Shown piece by piece: positions 5,044 through 7,013 of a stretch of DNA of 7,013 nucleotides. This stretch comes from an uncultured Rhodospirillaceae bacterium. GTDB lineage: Bacteria; Pseudomonadota; Alphaproteobacteria; MPNO01. Within the stretch, counting starts at the first letter, position 1, and each line of letters begins with the position of its first letter. The notes beneath the pieces are model-generated. The model ran no database searches and was not told where the DNA came from. It was given only the letters and a program-made list of their open reading frames with translations. A program made the translations under genes and the position numbers. The stretch is from NCBI GenBank assembly GCA_937916005.1, contig CALGIA010000353.1:1-7013 (forward strand), in the 5' to 3' direction.

Positions 5044-5951
5044 AGCATGTGAAGGCGGGGCGGGCGCCGGTAGAGTTTCCGCGCATTATCGGCCATGAGA
5101 TTACGGGGGAGGTCGTTGCGCTCGGGTCCGGTGTGTCCGGGCTCGCCGAGGGCGATGCGGTGACGGCCTATTTCTATCTCACCTGCGGTCATTGCAAATG
5201 GTGCCGGATCGACCGGGAGACCCTGTGCGAGAATTTCGGCGGGTTTGTCGGGCGCGAGGTGGATGGCGGCTATGCGGAATATATGAAGCTGCCGGCGGAG
5301 AATTTCATCAAATTGCCGGCGGGGCTGGATCATCGCAAGTATCCGGCGGAAATCGGCGTGATCACCGATGCGGTGGCGACGCCCCTGAAGGTGATCCGCC
5401 GGGCGCGGGTGGCGGCGGGCGAGACGGTGGCCGTGTTCGGCGCGGGCGGCGGGCTTGGCATTCACATGCTGATGATGGCGCGCTGGGCCCATGCGCGGGT
5501 CATCGCGGTGGATACGGCGTCCAACAAGCTGGGCGCGTGCCGCGATGCCGGGGCCGACGAGGTAGTGGACGCCAGCCGGGACGATCCGGCCGAGGCGCTG
5601 ATGGAGCTGACCGGCGGGGCGGGGGTCGACGTGGCGATTGATTTCGTGTCGTCCCGACAGACGCTGGAATCCGGCGTGGCGTCGCTGGGGCGCGGCGGGC
5701 GTCTGGTGACGCTCGGGGGCTCGGGCCAGGAATTCACGGCCCCGGCCCGGGACATGCTGAACAAGGAGCTGGAGCTGATCGGCAGCCGCTACGCCACGAA
5801 GCAGGAGGTCATCGAGGCCCTGGAGTTGGTGGCGCGGGGAGAGATCTGGCCCCTGGTGACCGAGATCGGCACGCTGGAAACCGCCGAGTCGGTTCACGAC
5901 AAGATCGAAAACGGCTTGGTGACGGGCCGTGCGGCTTTGCTGGTTGGCTGA
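4920..5951 (+). CDS. Zinc-dependent medium-chain alcohol dehydrogenase
   Basis: A 343-residue soluble dehydrogenase, normal length for the zinc-containing MDR family, predicted to oxidise an alcohol (or reduce a carbonyl) with a nicotinamide cofactor. The N-terminal catalytic domain shows a zinc-ligand cysteine (C35 in LACGSGL), GHE (58-60) and the four structural zinc cysteines C89, C92, C95 and C103 (CGHCKWC then LC). The Rossmann fold has GAGGGLG (174-180), with D198 at the end of the second strand (VIAVD) favouring NAD(H). The usual CGxCHTD around the first zinc ligand is replaced by CGSGLTI, so substrate and proton relay may be unusual. The ATG at 4920 is the start conserved in all three repeat copies; only a weak GGAT (4909-4912) precedes it. 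It is first in a probable operon, 19 nt before the lactonase-like gene. The substrate is not identifiable. Confidence 0.93.
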   Translation: MKALVLRSANAPFSLETVPDPMPGPGEAVVRVLACGSGLTIQHVKAGRAPVEFPRIIGHEITGEVVALGSGVSGLAEGDAVTAYFYLTCGHCKWCRIDRETLCENFGGFVGREVDGGYAEYMKLPAENFIKLPAGLDHRKYPAEIGVITDAVATPLKVIRRARVAAGETVAVFGAGGGLGIHMLMMARWAHARVIAVDTASNKLGACRDAGADEVVDASRDDPAEALMELTGGAGVDVAIDFVSSRQTLESGVASLGRGGRLVTLGGSGQEFTAPARDMLNKELELIGSRYATKQEVIEALELVARGEIWPLVTEIGTLETAESVHDKIENGLVTGRAALLVG

Positions 5952-5970
5952 GGCGGGATAGTCTATCGCC

Positions 5971-6846
5971 ATGGAAACGGATTATTCGATCTGGGCGTTC
6001 GCCTATGCACGGTCTTCCATGCCGCGGGATTTTTTCGGCGGCACGCTGATCAATTCCAATAAAGGCCGTGTGCGCAACCCCATGGTCTATTCGGCCATTC
6101 TGGGCGGCGAGGTCGGCGGCGCGGCGAAGCCGATCGTCATCGATACGGGCATGAAGGGCGATTTTTCGCCGTCGGGCAAGGGTTACAAGAACGTGGAGAG
6201 CACCGAAACGGTGCTGGCGAAGATCGGGCTGGTCCCCGATGAGATCGAGACCGTGATCCTGACCCATCTGCATTTCGATCACGCGGGCAATCTGGACCAG
6301 TTTCCAAATGCGGAATTCCTGGTGCAGCGCGCCGAGTATGACGGCTGGAAGCGGGCGTTCGAGCTGCCGGGCGATCTGGGGTCCGATACGAAAATGTGGC
6401 CCATGTCGTCCATCAATAAAAATGATTTCGTGGTGCTGGATGCCCTGATCGCCGGGGGCCGGGTGCGGTTTCTCCATGGCGATGCGGAAATCGCGCCGGG
6501 GGTGCATTGTCATTTCGCGCCCGACACCCACACGTTCGGCTCCCAGTGGGTCGAGGTTCGCACCGCCGACGGCCCCTATGTGGTGGCCGGCGATTGCGTC
6601 TACTGGTATCAGAATATCGAGGCCATGTGGCCGCCCGGCTATGTGCAGGGCAATTGCTGGCGGCTGATCGATATCTATCAGGACATCACCAGGCTGCTCG
6701 ACGGCCGCACCGACCGCATCGTGCCCGGTCACGACCCGGAACTGTTTGAGCGCCATGACAGCTGGGTGGCCGGGTTCAACCATGTGGCCGAGCTTCATCT
6801 CGCCGCCGGGCAGGTTTCCCGCCGGCCGGCGCCGCCGGCGTCATAG
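5971..6846 (+). CDS. Metallo-beta-lactamase-fold hydrolase, N-acyl homoserine lactonase-like
   Basis: A 291-residue soluble hydrolase with the dinuclear zinc site of the lactonase group. HLHFDH at 99-104 gives H99, H101, D103 and H104; further ligands are H187 (PDTHTFG), D208 (AGDCVYWYQN) and H254 (VPGHD). This set and order correspond to AiiA/AttM-type N-acyl homoserine lactonases, which open lactone rings. No signal peptide is seen, so it acts in the cytoplasm. Family resemblance does not prove quorum quenching: the operon partners (alcohol dehydrogenase upstream, gamma-glutamyltransferase-like downstream) suggest hydrolysis of a lactone or ester intermediate in a catabolic route. An alcohol dehydrogenase can produce a lactone from a lactol, so the two steps could be consecutive; this is inference. 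The start at 5971 follows the dehydrogenase stop by 19 nt, with only a weak GGCGGGA upstream. The stop directly abuts the next start codon. Confidence 0.9.
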   Translation: METDYSIWAFAYARSSMPRDFFGGTLINSNKGRVRNPMVYSAILGGEVGGAAKPIVIDTGMKGDFSPSGKGYKNVESTETVLAKIGLVPDEIETVILTHLHFDHAGNLDQFPNAEFLVQRAEYDGWKRAFELPGDLGSDTKMWPMSSINKNDFVVLDALIAGGRVRFLHGDAEIAPGVHCHFAPDTHTFGSQWVEVRTADGPYVVAGDCVYWYQNIEAMWPPGYVQGNCWRLIDIYQDITRLLDGRTDRIVPGHDPELFERHDSWVAGFNHVAELHLAAGQVSRRPAPPAS

Positions 6847-7013
6847 ATGCTTCACGCCGCCCGCGCCGTTCGCGGCATCGTCACCGCGCCCCATAATCTG
6901 GCGTCCCAGGCCGGGCTGTCCGTGCTGCGCGACGGGGGCAACGCCATCGAGGCCATGGTCGCCGCCGCCGCCGCCATCGCCGTGGTCTATCCCCATATGA
7001 ACACCATCGGCGG
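6847..7013 (+). CDS. Gamma-glutamyltransferase family protein, 5' part (cut by window edge)
   Basis: The first 55 codons of an open frame that runs off the window. They show the gamma-glutamyltransferase N-terminal signature: GIVTAPHNLASQAGLSVLRD, then GGNAIEAMVAAAAAIAVVYP and NTIGG. Members are Ntn hydrolases that transfer or hydrolyse gamma-glutamyl groups, or, in related subfamilies, act as acylases or amidases. The autocleavage threonine and catalytic half lie outside the window, so activity cannot be judged. No secretion signal precedes the conserved region, unlike periplasmic GGT. The ATG start is fixed because the codon just before it is the in-frame TAG of the lactonase-like gene; no clear ribosome site is visible, so translation is probably coupled to that gene. 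Confidence 0.85.
   Translation, partial: MLHAARAVRGIVTAPHNLASQAGLSVLRDGGNAIEAMVAAAAAIAVVYPHMNTIG

Noticed and set aside
4773..5972. Long minus-strand open frame opposite the dehydrogenase
   Set aside because: It mirrors a well-supported zinc dehydrogenase; the translation is low-complexity and shows no motif.
5809..6798. Minus-strand open frame opposite the lactonase-like gene
   Set aside because: It is antisense to a gene with a complete metal-binding set and has composition typical of shadow frames.

Overview
The window looks like accessory chromosome of a high-GC alphaproteobacterium, possibly of the Rhodospirillales/Rhizobiales type. This is inferred from the GC-rich coding style, from a stand-alone class III cyclase with TolB-like and TPR regions (an architecture expanded in those groups), and from catabolic-type enzymes. 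The placement is by eye; no rRNA, tRNA or phylogenetic marker is present.

Layout: (1) positions 104-1870, minus strand, encode a soluble adenylate cyclase with TPRs. Short degenerate intergenic repeats related to CGGACATT lie on both sides of it. (2) Positions about 2050-2305 hold the first copy (A) of a long direct repeat. The repeat consists of the leader plus the first codons of a zinc-dependent dehydrogenase gene. (3) Positions 2326-3666, minus strand, encode an NtaA/SnaA/DszA-type flavin-dependent monooxygenase. (4) Positions about 3721-3915 hold the second repeat copy (B). (5) Positions 4025-4776, plus strand, hold a two-gene overlapping operon, a DUF6516/TumE-like putative toxin and a winged-helix DNA-binding partner, preceded by a perfect 7-bp-arm palindrome. 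(6) Positions about 4821-5043 hold the third repeat copy (C), which runs into the intact dehydrogenase gene at 4920-5951. (7) The dehydrogenase is followed by a lactonase-like metallo-beta-lactamase-fold hydrolase (5971-6846) and the first 55 codons of a gamma-glutamyltransferase-family protein (6847 to the window edge).

The most striking feature is the order repeat A - monooxygenase - repeat B - toxin/antitoxin pair - repeat C/intact gene. Each interval between repeats holds exactly one transcription unit with very little spare DNA. Copies A and B are broken 5' ends of the dehydrogenase gene. Inside every copy the same leader position carries a tandem 8-bp unit, once in A, twice in C and six times in B, so the leader length varies in exact 8-bp steps. 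No transposase, integrase or attC-like site is visible. Segmental duplication, homologous recombination, or spread of a dispersed repeat that includes a gene start are the candidate explanations.

Functionally, the dehydrogenase, lactonase-like hydrolase and gamma-glutamyltransferase appear to form one plus-strand operon (19 nt gap, then a stop codon directly abutting a start codon) suggesting catabolism of a small molecule. The substrate cannot be read from the sequence. The toxin/antitoxin pair looks independent and autoregulated.
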